Source: Eubacteriales Family XIII. Incertae Sedis bacterium (GTDB lineage: Bacteria; Bacillota; Clostridia; Peptostreptococcales; Anaerovoracaceae). Taken from it: a stretch of DNA of 6,580 bases. Positions 1 through 5,549 of the stretch are shown here, piece by piece; the first letter of the stretch is position 1; each line of letters starts with the position of its first letter. Position numbers and translations under genes: made by a program. A model generated the notes under the pieces. The model worked only from the letters and a program-made list of their open reading frames with translations, was not told the origin of the DNA and made no database searches. Where the stretch lies: positions 1-6,580 of the forward strand of contig JAIRPC010000015.1 of NCBI GenBank assembly GCA_031257215.1. Reading direction: 5' to 3'.

Positions 1-396
1 CAGGTGGTCGATGTGGGCATCGAGCTTTACGACGGCTCGTTCCACGAGGTGGACTCGTCCGAGATGGCGTTCAAGATCGCGGCGTCTATGGCGTTCCGCG
101 AGGCCGCGAAGAAAGCGAACCCCGTGTTGCTCGAACCGATATTCAAGATAGAGGTCACTGTGCCCGAGGAGCATATGGGCGATGTGATTGGCGATGTGAG
201 CTCGCGGCGCGGTCGCATAGAGGGTTCTGACATGCAGAGCGGGGCGGCGATCGTCAGGGGCTTCGTGCCGCTGTCGGAGATGTTCGGCTACGCGACAGAC
301 CTGCGCTCGAAAACGCAGGGGCGCGGCGTGTACGTAATGCAGTTCGACCATTTCGAGAAATTGCCGCAGAACCTTGTGGAAAGCATAAACAAATAA
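1..396 (+). CDS. fusA: Elongation factor G, C-terminal part (5' end outside window)
   Basis: This is the C-terminal 131 residues of translation elongation factor G, the cytosolic GTPase that moves tRNA and mRNA through the ribosome after peptide bond formation. The reading frame is open from base 1, so the GTPase domain and domains II-III lie upstream of the window. What remains is the end of domain IV (the stretch ELYDGSFHEVDSSEMAFKIA is characteristic of EF-G) and domain V (EPIFKIEVTVPEEHMGDVIGD, then RRGRIEG, then the typical ending TQGRGVYVMQFDHFEKLP). The gene ends in TAA and is followed by a strong hairpin terminator, so it is the last gene of its transcript; no tuf gene follows directly, unlike the classical str operon. 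Whether this is the main fusA or a second EF-G copy cannot be told from this fragment. Confidence 0.95.
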   Translation, partial: QVVDVGIELYDGSFHEVDSSEMAFKIAASMAFREAAKKANPVLLEPIFKIEVTVPEEHMGDVIGDVSSRRGRIEGSDMQSGAAIVRGFVPLSEMFGYATDLRSKTQGRGVYVMQFDHFEKLPQNLVESINK

Positions 397-450
397 CATA
401 ACAGCCGCATACCATTCAAGAAGTTAAGTCTGTTTCTTTCACTTCCAAGG

Positions 451-478
451 CAGGAGAGGGTAGCCCTCTCCTGTTTTG
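451..478 (+). terminator. Rho-independent terminator of fusA
   Basis: A perfect 10-bp inverted repeat, CAGGAGAGGG (451-460) and CCCTCTCCTG (464-473), encloses a three-base loop and is followed on the + strand by TTTTGGTGTTT. It lies 54 nt after the fusA stop. The T-rich tail exists only on the + strand, so it mainly serves fusA, though the stem could also slow transcripts arriving from the convergent ATPase gene. Confidence 0.85.
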
Positions 479-542
479 GTGTTTGCGTGGGTGGTGGGGC
501 TATCAGCCGCTTCTGCGCGAACGAATTCTGGTTATTCGGCAT

Positions 543-1745
543 TCAGGAATTTTCGCTCAAAAAATCCAAAATATTCACATGCCTGATCCCATAAAAATCG
601 CTGTTCGGCAGCCTGTCCGTGGTGATCAGATATTTGGGGTAATCGTCGGGGATGGCTCTAAGCGGCGCCAGCTCCCTGTCCCGCACGTTGCTGTCCATGA
701 CCGACGCGCAAACCTGGTAGTACGACTTGCCCGCTTCGCTTTCCGCGATGAAATCGACTTCGAGCCTGCCGAGCTTGCCGACGCGAACCTTGCGCGCGCG
801 CCGCGCCAGCTCGAAATACACAAGCCCTTCGAGGTCGTTCCCGTAGTCGAACCCAGACCGCGCGGACAGCAGGTTTTTCAGGCCAGTATCAACGAAATAT
901 ACCTTGCCCAGCGTTTTCAGCAGCCCTTTGCCCTTGATGTCATAGCGTCCTACGCGATAGATGACGAAAGCCTTTTCAAGCAGCGCGACATAGCTATCGA
1001 TGGTCACAGCGCTGGTTTTTCTGCCGGCGCTTGTGAGGTAATTCGCGATTTTCTGGGAGGAGAAAGGCGACGAGGAATTGTTGGCAAGGTAGGCGAGCAG
1101 CTTCTCCATCAGCGATGGGTCACGCACCTCGCCGCGGCTCACGACGTCCTTCATGAGGATGGTGTTCAGTATGCCGTCCAGGTAAATCGACTTGGCGGTC
1201 TGGTCGCTCGCGTATTCCACCAGCCCGGGAAACCCTCCATCGTCCAGGTATCCCGAAAACATGTCGGTGTCGCTCTTCCCTGTTTCGGCATAGGCGATTT
1301 TGTATTCGCTGAATGACAGGGGGTACATCTTTATCTCCACATAGCGGCCCGCGATGACTGTGGCAAGCTCGGACGACAGCATAGCCGCGTTAGAGCCAGT
1401 CAGGTAGATGTCGCTGTTTTCGTCAAGCCGAATCGAGTTGATGGCCTTTTCCCATTTTTCGACGCGCTGTATCTCGTCAATGATGTAATATGCCATGCCG
1501 CTTTTTGGCTTGACGGATACCAGGTAGTCATTGAGCTCGGTGTAGGTCTTTATTTTGTCGAACTTCATCTCCTCAAAATTGACGCGGATGATGTTTTCTT
1601 TCGGAACGCCGTCGCGCAGAAGATGCTGCTCGAACAGGTCAAGCAACGTGGATTTGCCGCAACGCCTCACGCCTGTAATGACTTTAATGGGGCTTTTGTC
1701 CCTGAAACGAAGCAAATTGTTAAGATAATGCGTTCTGTCGATCAT
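543..1745 (-). CDS. AAA-family ATP-binding protein with DUF4143 domain
   Basis: A 400-residue P-loop ATPase of the AAA_14/DUF4143 type, a widespread family without an established cellular role. Visible parts: Walker A GVRRCGKST (residues 25-33), Walker B YYIIDEIQ (86-93), a sensor-like LTGSNA (115-120), and GRY (133-135) followed by the family-typical FPGLVEY (172-178). A winged-helix-like stretch spans about 213-270. The C-terminal DUF4143 region has LEGLVYFELARR (305-316), a nuclease-fold-like EVDFIAE (329-335) and YYQVC (342-346). The catalytic Lys of PD-(D/E)XK nucleases is replaced in the last motif, so nuclease activity is doubtful. The ATG start is fixed by AAGGAGGG just upstream (complement of 1751-1758). 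The gene is transcribed alone, converges on fusA, and seems less GC-rich than its neighbours, which may mean it was acquired. The family is confident; the biological role is unknown. Confidence 0.9.
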   Translation of the reverse strand: MIDRTHYLNNLLRFRDKSPIKVITGVRRCGKSTLLDLFEQHLLRDGVPKENIIRVNFEEMKFDKIKTYTELNDYLVSVKPKSGMAYYIIDEIQRVEKWEKAINSIRLDENSDIYLTGSNAAMLSSELATVIAGRYVEIKMYPLSFSEYKIAYAETGKSDTDMFSGYLDDGGFPGLVEYASDQTAKSIYLDGILNTILMKDVVSRGEVRDPSLMEKLLAYLANNSSSPFSSQKIANYLTSAGRKTSAVTIDSYVALLEKAFVIYRVGRYDIKGKGLLKTLGKVYFVDTGLKNLLSARSGFDYGNDLEGLVYFELARRARKVRVGKLGRLEVDFIAESEAGKSYYQVCASVMDSNVRDRELAPLRAIPDDYPKYLITTDRLPNSDFYGIRHVNILDFLSENS

Positions 1746-1774
1746 TTGAGCCCTCCTTTTTCGCTATTTTTTAT

Positions 1775-1803
1775 ATCGTAACATGTAAAATAATATTAGT
1801 CAA
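1775..1803 (-). promoter_or_regulatory. Promoter of the DUF4143 ATPase gene
   Basis: On the minus strand the sequence reads TTGACT (complement of 1798-1803), a 17-nt spacer, then TACGAT (complement of 1775-1780), preceded by TGT, which forms an extended -10. Element match and spacing are good for a housekeeping sigma factor. The -10 hexamer lies inside the first copy of the repeated 16-bp near-palindrome, so a protein bound there would block RNA polymerase. The implied transcription start is about 20-30 nt before the start codon. Confidence 0.7.
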
Positions 1804-1833
1804 TAACTTATTATATCGTAATACAGTATCACG

Positions 1834-1847
1834 ATAGTAATTACTAT
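1834..1847. repeat. 14-bp perfect palindrome
   Basis: ATAGTAATTACTAT is a perfect palindrome lying between copies two and three of the array. It overlaps an inverted, one-base-gapped version of the array motif: TATCACGATAGTAA at 1827-1840 mirrors TTATATCGTAATA at 1811-1823. It may be a second operator type or part of a larger site, or a by-product of the AT-rich sequence. Confidence 0.4.
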
Positions 1848-1904
1848 TACTATATCGTAATATAGAAAAATAAAATAATTAAAAGTTTCTATATTGTACT
1901 ATAA

Positions 1905-2115
1905 AAACTTTGCAAATAATCGCAACAGGGATGAATTATTGCCGTTTTCGTGGCTCGCTCCTCGATTTCCTCCTGTCCCTCGGCGGCGCAATCGGTTACA
2001 ATATAATTGTAGGCATAATAATTGGTAGATGGTCTTTGCCTTGGCGCGGGTTGCGCGGCGGGCGGGGACGTTGGGCGCTTTGGCGGCGGCAGCGGTTCGC
2101 CTGGCGCGCCTGGAC
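1905..2115. other. Leader region before the aldehyde dehydrogenase, no supported gene
   Basis: This is the rest of the 380-nt gap between the ATPase and dehydrogenase starts. Composition changes abruptly from the AT-rich array to a G- and C-rich tract (about 2036-2115). Near the middle is TACAATATAATTGTA (1997-2011), an inverted repeat with 6-bp arms that also contains a perfect TATAAT (2002-2007). No -35 hexamer is visible at the right distance and there is no TGn, so it is only a possible promoter for the downstream gene. The dehydrogenase frame happens to be open back to 1910, but that stretch shows no family similarity and has no ribosome site, so it is treated as untranslated. Confidence 0.4.
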
Positions 2116-2120
2116 AGGAG
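2116..2120 (+). promoter_or_regulatory. Ribosome binding site that sets the dehydrogenase start
   Basis: AGGAG lies 2 nt before one ATG (2123) and 5 nt before the next (2126). The second spacing is workable and gives MSEYIQGYIERA, which lines up with the N-terminus of SucD-type enzymes, so 2126 is preferred. It rules out the much longer open frame starting at 1910. Confidence 0.7.
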
Positions 2121-2125
2121 ACATG

Positions 2126-3514
2126 ATGAGCGAATACATTCAGGGCTATATCGAGAGGGCGCGGGCGGCGCAGGCGGCGGCGGAGCGCTGGTCGCAGGAG
2201 GACGCCGACCGCGCGGTGAACGCCGTGGCAAAGGCGGTCTATGACAACGCGGACGAGCTGGCGCGGCTTGCGGCGGAGGAAACGCGCATGGGGCGGCCGG
2301 AGGACAAGACGGCGAAAAACAGGAACAAGGCGCGGATGATCGCGGCCGACCTCAGCACGAAAAAAAGCGTGGGGGTCATCAGCCGCGACACCGCTTCCGG
2401 CATCACGGAGATAGCGAAGCCCGTCGGGGTGGTGGCTTCCATCACGCCTGTGACCAACCCCATCGTGACGCCCATGAGCAACGCCATGTTCGCGTTGAAA
2501 GGACGCAACGTCATCGTCATTACGCCGCACCACCGCGCCGTCCGTTCCAGCACGCGGGCAGTGGAGCTGATAAACGCCAACCTGAAAGCCATCGGCGCAC
2601 CGGAGAATATAGTGCAGATAATAGGGCAACATTCGCGAGAGAACACTCACGAGCTGATATCGTCGGCGGACGTTGTTATCGCGACGGGCGGCATGGGTAT
2701 GGTCAAGGCGGCATACGAGAGCGGCAAGCCCGCGCTCGGCGTCGGGGCGGGCAACGTTCAGTGCATAGTGGGCAGGGATGCCGACCTCGCGGAGGCCGTG
2801 CCTATGATAGTGGACGGCCGCGCCTTTGACGACGGGATCATCTGCGCCGCCGAGCAGTCGATAATTTTCCCTGCCGAGATGGAGGGCGAGCTTATCGCCG
2901 CGCTTGCCGCGAGCCATGCGGTCTGCCTGCCGCGCACACCCGAGGTGGTTTCGGCGCTGCGCGGCGCACTGTTTACCGAGGACGGCATGAACCGCCACCT
3001 AGTTGGACAGCCCGCGCACGCGGTAGTGGAGGCGGCGGGGCTGGCTGGCGTGGCGGGGCTTGCCGCGGCGAATGGCACGGATTCCTCGGCATGCACGCGC
3101 GTCATCGCTGTGTTCGCGGACGGCGCGGGCGCGGCAGACAGGCTGTCAGGAGAGAAGATGTGTCCCGTCATCGCGCTCTACCCCTACGAAACCTTCGACG
3201 AAGCCGTGGCGATAGCCAGAGCGAACCTCGAATACGAGGGCAAGGGGCACAGCGTCAGCCTGCACACCCGCGACGAAGCGCATATCGAGTACGCAGGGCT
3301 GCATCTGCCCGTGAGCCGCATCCTCGTGAACCAGAGCGCCGCGACCTGCGCGGGCGGCTCGGACTACAACGGGCTCGCGCCCACGAACACCCTCGGCTGC
3401 GGAAGCTGGGGCAACAACAGCATTTCGGAAAACCTGACCTACAAGCACCTGATAAACATCTCGCGCGTGGCGTCCCGCCTGCCCGAGAGCCGCTTTTCGG
3501 GGTTCGCGCTGTGA
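2126..3514 (+). CDS. CoA-acylating aldehyde dehydrogenase, SucD/AdhE-N-terminal/EutE family
   Basis: A 462-residue cytosolic enzyme of the aldehyde dehydrogenase superfamily, acylating branch, which interconverts an acyl-CoA and its aldehyde using NAD(P)H. It most resembles the CoA-dependent succinate-semialdehyde dehydrogenase SucD of Clostridium kluyveri, from memory of that sequence. Visible motifs: TPVTNPIVTPMSNAM (108-121), KGRN (125-128), the nucleotide-binding ATGGMGMVKAAYESGKPALG (186-205), the catalytic cysteine C240 in GIICAAEQS, EKMCPV (343-348), and the C-terminal LGCGSWGNNSISENLTY (423-439). Length and N-terminus match SucD, with no extra N-terminal helix of the kind that targets PduP or EutE to microcompartments. 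trxB follows 56 nt later on the same strand. The substrate is not settled: succinyl-CoA/succinate semialdehyde, acetyl-CoA/acetaldehyde and sulfoacetaldehyde are all possible, and no pathway partner is present to decide. Confidence 0.88.
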   Translation: MSEYIQGYIERARAAQAAAERWSQEDADRAVNAVAKAVYDNADELARLAAEETRMGRPEDKTAKNRNKARMIAADLSTKKSVGVISRDTASGITEIAKPVGVVASITPVTNPIVTPMSNAMFALKGRNVIVITPHHRAVRSSTRAVELINANLKAIGAPENIVQIIGQHSRENTHELISSADVVIATGGMGMVKAAYESGKPALGVGAGNVQCIVGRDADLAEAVPMIVDGRAFDDGIICAAEQSIIFPAEMEGELIAALAASHAVCLPRTPEVVSALRGALFTEDGMNRHLVGQPAHAVVEAAGLAGVAGLAAANGTDSSACTRVIAVFADGAGAADRLSGEKMCPVIALYPYETFDEAVAIARANLEYEGKGHSVSLHTRDEAHIEYAGLHLPVSRILVNQSAATCAGGSDYNGLAPTNTLGCGSWGNNSISENLTYKHLINISRVASRLPESRFSGFAL

Positions 3515-3570
3515 GCGGCGCGGGCACTATATCGCGGGTGCTGTATCAATAACAAGAAAGGGAATACAGG

Positions 3571-4506
3571 ATGGAGAATAACAGAATTTATGACATCATT
3601 ATCATAGGCGGCGGGCCGGCGGGGCTGTCGGCCGCCATCTACGCGCGCCGCGCAATGCTCAGTACCTTGGTCATCGAGAAGGGCGCGGCGGGCGGGCAGA
3701 TACTCATCACGGCCAGCATAGAGAATTATCCGGGCGGCATCAAGGGCGAGAGCGGCGCGGAGTTCGCCGCGCGCCTGGCGGAGCAAGCGAAATCGTTCGG
3801 GTACGACGAGGCTTTCGGCGAGGTGACGGAGGTCGATTTTTCGGGCAACGAGAAAAAGGTGGTGGCGGGCGGCACGGAATACCGCGCTAGGGCAGTCATC
3901 ATTGCGACGGGCAGCATGCCGCAGACGCTCGGCGTGGATGGCGAGGAGAGCTTCACGGGCAGGGGAGTGTCGTACTGCGCGACCTGCGACGGGCCTTTTT
4001 TCAGAGGCATGGATGTCTACGTGGTGGGCGGCGGCGAGTCGGCGGTCGAGGAGGCCTTGCACCTAGCGAAATTCGCCAGAAAAGCAGTTATTATCCATAG
4101 GCGCGACGAGCTTCGCGCCACGCTGTCCACACAGCACAAGGCGCGGGCCACAGAGAATATCGAGTTCATGTTCGACACGGTCGTGAAAGAGATAAGGGGC
4201 GATGCGCTCCTGAACGGGCTGGTGGTCGAAAACGTCAAGACAGGCGAGGTGCGTGAGTTGAAGCCCGCCGAGGGCGACAGCGCGATGGGCGTGTTCATCT
4301 TCGTCGGGAACAGGCCGCAGACGGGTGCGTTCGAGGGCGCGGTCGAGATGAACGGCGGGTATATCGTGACGGACTGCGACATGCGGACGAGCGCGCCGAG
4401 GGTCTACGCGGCAGGGGATGTCAGGGACAAGGAGCTGCGCCAGGTGGTGACCGCCGCAGCCGACGGCGCGATAGCGGCAGTGATGGCGGAACGCGAGCTG
4501 GGGTAG
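3571..4506 (+). CDS. trxB: Thioredoxin-disulfide reductase
   Basis: A 311-residue FAD enzyme that passes electrons from NADPH to thioredoxin in the cytosol, keeping protein thiols reduced. Domains in order: FAD-binding Rossmann motif GGGPAG (13-18); FAD-domain segment ATGSMP (112-117); redox-active CATC (136-139); NADPH Rossmann motif GGGESA (153-158); HRRDELRA (176-183), whose arginines usually bind the NADPH 2'-phosphate; and the C-terminal FAD motif AAGDVRDKELRQ (280-291). Length is normal for the low-molecular-weight bacterial type. The ATG is preceded by AAAGGGA at a suitable distance. It lies 56 nt after the aldehyde dehydrogenase with no clear terminator or strong promoter between, so co-transcription is likely. 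No thioredoxin gene is adjacent. The enzyme converges on the membrane protein gene 43 nt beyond its stop. Confidence 0.94.
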   Translation: MENNRIYDIIIIGGGPAGLSAAIYARRAMLSTLVIEKGAAGGQILITASIENYPGGIKGESGAEFAARLAEQAKSFGYDEAFGEVTEVDFSGNEKKVVAGGTEYRARAVIIATGSMPQTLGVDGEESFTGRGVSYCATCDGPFFRGMDVYVVGGGESAVEEALHLAKFARKAVIIHRRDELRATLSTQHKARATENIEFMFDTVVKEIRGDALLNGLVVENVKTGEVRELKPAEGDSAMGVFIFVGNRPQTGAFEGAVEMNGGYIVTDCDMRTSAPRVYAAGDVRDKELRQVVTAAADGAIAAVMAERELG

Positions 4507-4527
4507 CAAAGCACAGATATTGAAATA

Positions 4528-4546
4528 GGCGCGCTGTATGCGAGCC
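4528..4546 (-). terminator. Weak hairpin between convergent trxB and membrane protein genes
   Basis: GGCGCGC and GCGAGCC can pair as seven positions with one central G-A mismatch around a TGTAT loop. On the minus strand it is followed by TATTTCAATA, a poor T-rich tail; on the + strand there is none. It is the only secondary structure seen in the 43-nt gap and may help end the membrane protein transcript. Confidence 0.3.
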
Positions 4547-4549
4547 GCC

Positions 4550-5371
4550 CTACATTCCCTGCCGCCGCCGCAGCTCGGCTTCGCGTTCCGCCATGCTCCT
4601 GGGGGAGCTTCCGTATTGCTGTTGGTCTGGCTGCCCGTAGCCTGGGGGATAGCCCGCCGCCTGCTGCCCGTACTGGTGGTTCGGCGCGTACCCTTGGCCC
4701 TGCGGCTGCCCGTATTGCTGCCCCTGTGCAAAGGGCTGCCCTTGCGGGTTCGCGTCGCCCGTCGCGTAGCCTGGCGCGACCTGGTTGAAGAGATCGTATT
4801 TTCTGTCCGCGCGCTTCACTATCGCGGACGCCGTGAAATACCCGCCAAGCACGCAGATCGCGACTATGGCTATCGCCAATACGATAACACCGCTGTCGCG
4901 GTTTTTCCGGACAGACTCGAATATCCTGCCGAACGCCGACGGCATTGCGCGTGTTGCGTTCACCACGTTCGACACGGTTGCGAATGTGTTCCACGCGCCT
5001 ATCGCTCCTGTCTTGATGTTCTTGTTCTTCCAAAACACGACAAGGCTGTTGATAGTTATTATTATTCCCGTCGGAATTATCGCCAGCGCGATAAGGATGT
5101 ACGTGAGGTCGCTGACGAATTGCAGGAGCAGGGCGGACTGCTCGGCTTCGAGATACCCCAGCCCGTTAGTCGCGCCGATGACCGCCATGATGATGATGGA
5201 ATACACCATCGTGAACCCAGCCACCGCCATGATGTAGCCGCATACCGCGAGTATGCGGACGCCGCCTCCGATATACTTCGCCTCGGTCCAAATCTTGCCG
5301 ACCGAGTTCGCGTTCCAGATGCTGATGCCGAAGTTCAGCGCACACAGCAACACTAAGACAATAATATCCAT
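4550..5371 (-). CDS. Membrane protein with four predicted helices and a Gln/Gly/Pro/Tyr-rich tail
   Basis: I do not recognise a named family for this 273-residue protein. Hydrophobic segments suggest membrane helices at about 2-20, 39-66, 90-114 and 161-184. Between helices one and two is NANSVGKIWTEAKYIGGGVR. An amphipathic linker with KNKN and GAWNTFATVSNVVNATRAMPSAFGRIFESVRKNRD follows helix three. After a basic stop (KRADRK, 186-191) the last 75 residues are low complexity, rich in Q, G, P and Y, with repeated QQYG/QGY/GYPPGYG units (about 200-255), then a charged end (AEREAELRRR). Such tails often mediate self-association or binding in other proteins, but no function is claimed here. The ATG at 5371 is chosen over an upstream TTG at 5392 because AAGGAG overlaps the latter. 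It is transcribed alone from an extended -10 promoter. Confidence 0.75.
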   Translation of the reverse strand: MDIIVLVLLCALNFGISIWNANSVGKIWTEAKYIGGGVRILAVCGYIMAVAGFTMVYSIIIMAVIGATNGLGYLEAEQSALLLQFVSDLTYILIALAIIPTGIIITINSLVVFWKNKNIKTGAIGAWNTFATVSNVVNATRAMPSAFGRIFESVRKNRDSGVIVLAIAIVAICVLGGYFTASAIVKRADRKYDLFNQVAPGYATGDANPQGQPFAQGQQYGQPQGQGYAPNHQYGQQAAGYPPGYGQPDQQQYGSSPRSMAEREAELRRRQGM

Positions 5372-5381
5372 ATCTATAAAG

Positions 5382-5388
5382 CTCCTTT
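5382..5388 (-). promoter_or_regulatory. Ribosome binding site of the membrane protein gene
   Basis: The minus strand reads AAAGGAG, then ten bases, then ATG at 5371. The site overlaps the alternative TTG codon at 5392, which therefore cannot use it. Spacing is slightly long but there is no better candidate. Confidence 0.65.
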
Positions 5389-5425
5389 GCAAAACCGCAT
5401 TTCTTGCACAGTTATTCTTATATCA

Positions 5426-5434
5426 ATTATAACA
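5426..5434 (-). promoter_or_regulatory. Extended -10 promoter of the membrane protein gene
   Basis: On the minus strand TGTTATAAT is a perfect extended -10 (TGn plus TATAAT). No good -35 hexamer is found 16-18 nt upstream in the GC-rich DNA, as is common for extended -10 promoters. It predicts an mRNA leader of roughly 45-50 nt. Confidence 0.65.
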
Positions 5435-5484
5435 CAGGGGCGTGCGGCGCGGTGGCCATGCCTGCGCCTGCGTTTGGTTCGGTG

Positions 5485-5493
5485 TGGTATAAT
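5485..5493 (+). promoter_or_regulatory. Extended -10 promoter of the cupin gene
   Basis: TGGTATAAT is a perfect extended -10, about 57 nt before the cupin ATG. A recognisable -35 is missing. It points away from the extended -10 promoter on the minus strand 51 nt to the left, so the two form a divergent pair. A transcript would start near 5500. Confidence 0.65.
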
Positions 5494-5499
5494 TAACTG

Positions 5500-5518
5500 G
5501 CGGCAATATCGCTGCCGC
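5500..5518 (+). promoter_or_regulatory. Hairpin at the predicted 5' end of the cupin mRNA
   Basis: GCGGCA (5500-5505) and TGCCGC (5513-5518) form a 6-bp stem around a seven-base loop, at the predicted transcription start. It could protect the mRNA 5' end or be an operator; the sequence does not say which. Confidence 0.35.
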
Positions 5519-5549
5519 AGAGTGTGGAGATGATCAGGAGGTTGAATTC

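Larger units (their letters stand above)
1771..1904. repeat. Four-copy array of a 16-bp near-palindrome (operator-like)
   Basis: Four copies fit the consensus YTATATCGTAATATAG and begin at 1771, 1811, 1850 and 1889, giving spacings of 40, 39 and 39 bp. The core is ATATCGTA in the first three copies and ATATTGTA in the fourth. Copy three, CTATATCGTAATATAG, is the most symmetrical, with arms CTATAT/ATATAG around CGTA; by eye copies 1, 2 and 4 match it at about 11-14 of 16 positions. Spacing near 40 bp puts the copies on roughly the same DNA face. The array sits between divergent genes and overlaps the ATPase -10 element. This resembles a set of sites for a dimeric regulator; the protein is unknown. 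AT-richness raises the chance of accidental matches, but the CG inside a conserved core and the even spacing argue against chance. Confidence 0.65.

Noticed and set aside
522..538. Small hairpin CGAAT-7 nt-ATTCG downstream of the ATPase
   Set aside because: Five weak base pairs and no T-run; not enough to call a terminator.
483..1316. A 277-codon plus-strand open frame opposite the DUF4143 ATPase
   Set aside because: It is a mirror of the ATPase codons with no recognisable motif, and it runs in from the fusA downstream region without a ribosome site.
1771..1904. CRISPR array
   Set aside because: Only 16-bp imperfect units with AT-rich intervals of 23-24 nt, no conserved long repeat and no cas genes; a regulatory array fits better.
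1910..2125. N-terminal extension of the aldehyde dehydrogenase to the first in-frame ATG
   Set aside because: The extra 72 residues have no family similarity, cross the composition boundary and lack a ribosome site, while AGGAG precedes the ATG at 2126.
2029..2244. Small open frame of 71 codons, alanine- and arginine-rich, possible leader peptide
   Set aside because: No ribosome site, overlaps the dehydrogenase start in another frame, and the composition only reflects the GC-rich tract.
1889..2998. A 369-codon minus-strand open frame opposite the aldehyde dehydrogenase, ending in a proline-rich stretch
   Set aside because: It lies antisense to a clear enzyme gene in GC-rich DNA where such frames arise by codon bias; it has no ribosome site and no family resemblance.
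3515..3570. Terminator or separate promoter between the dehydrogenase and trxB
   Set aside because: Only a 4-bp GCAC/GTGC pairing and no convincing -35/-10 set; co-transcription is simpler.
4538..5356. A 272-codon plus-strand open frame opposite the membrane protein
   Set aside because: Its leucine/arginine-rich low-complexity product is the mirror of the Q/G/P/Y tail and helices; the minus-strand gene has a good promoter, ribosome site and membrane topology.
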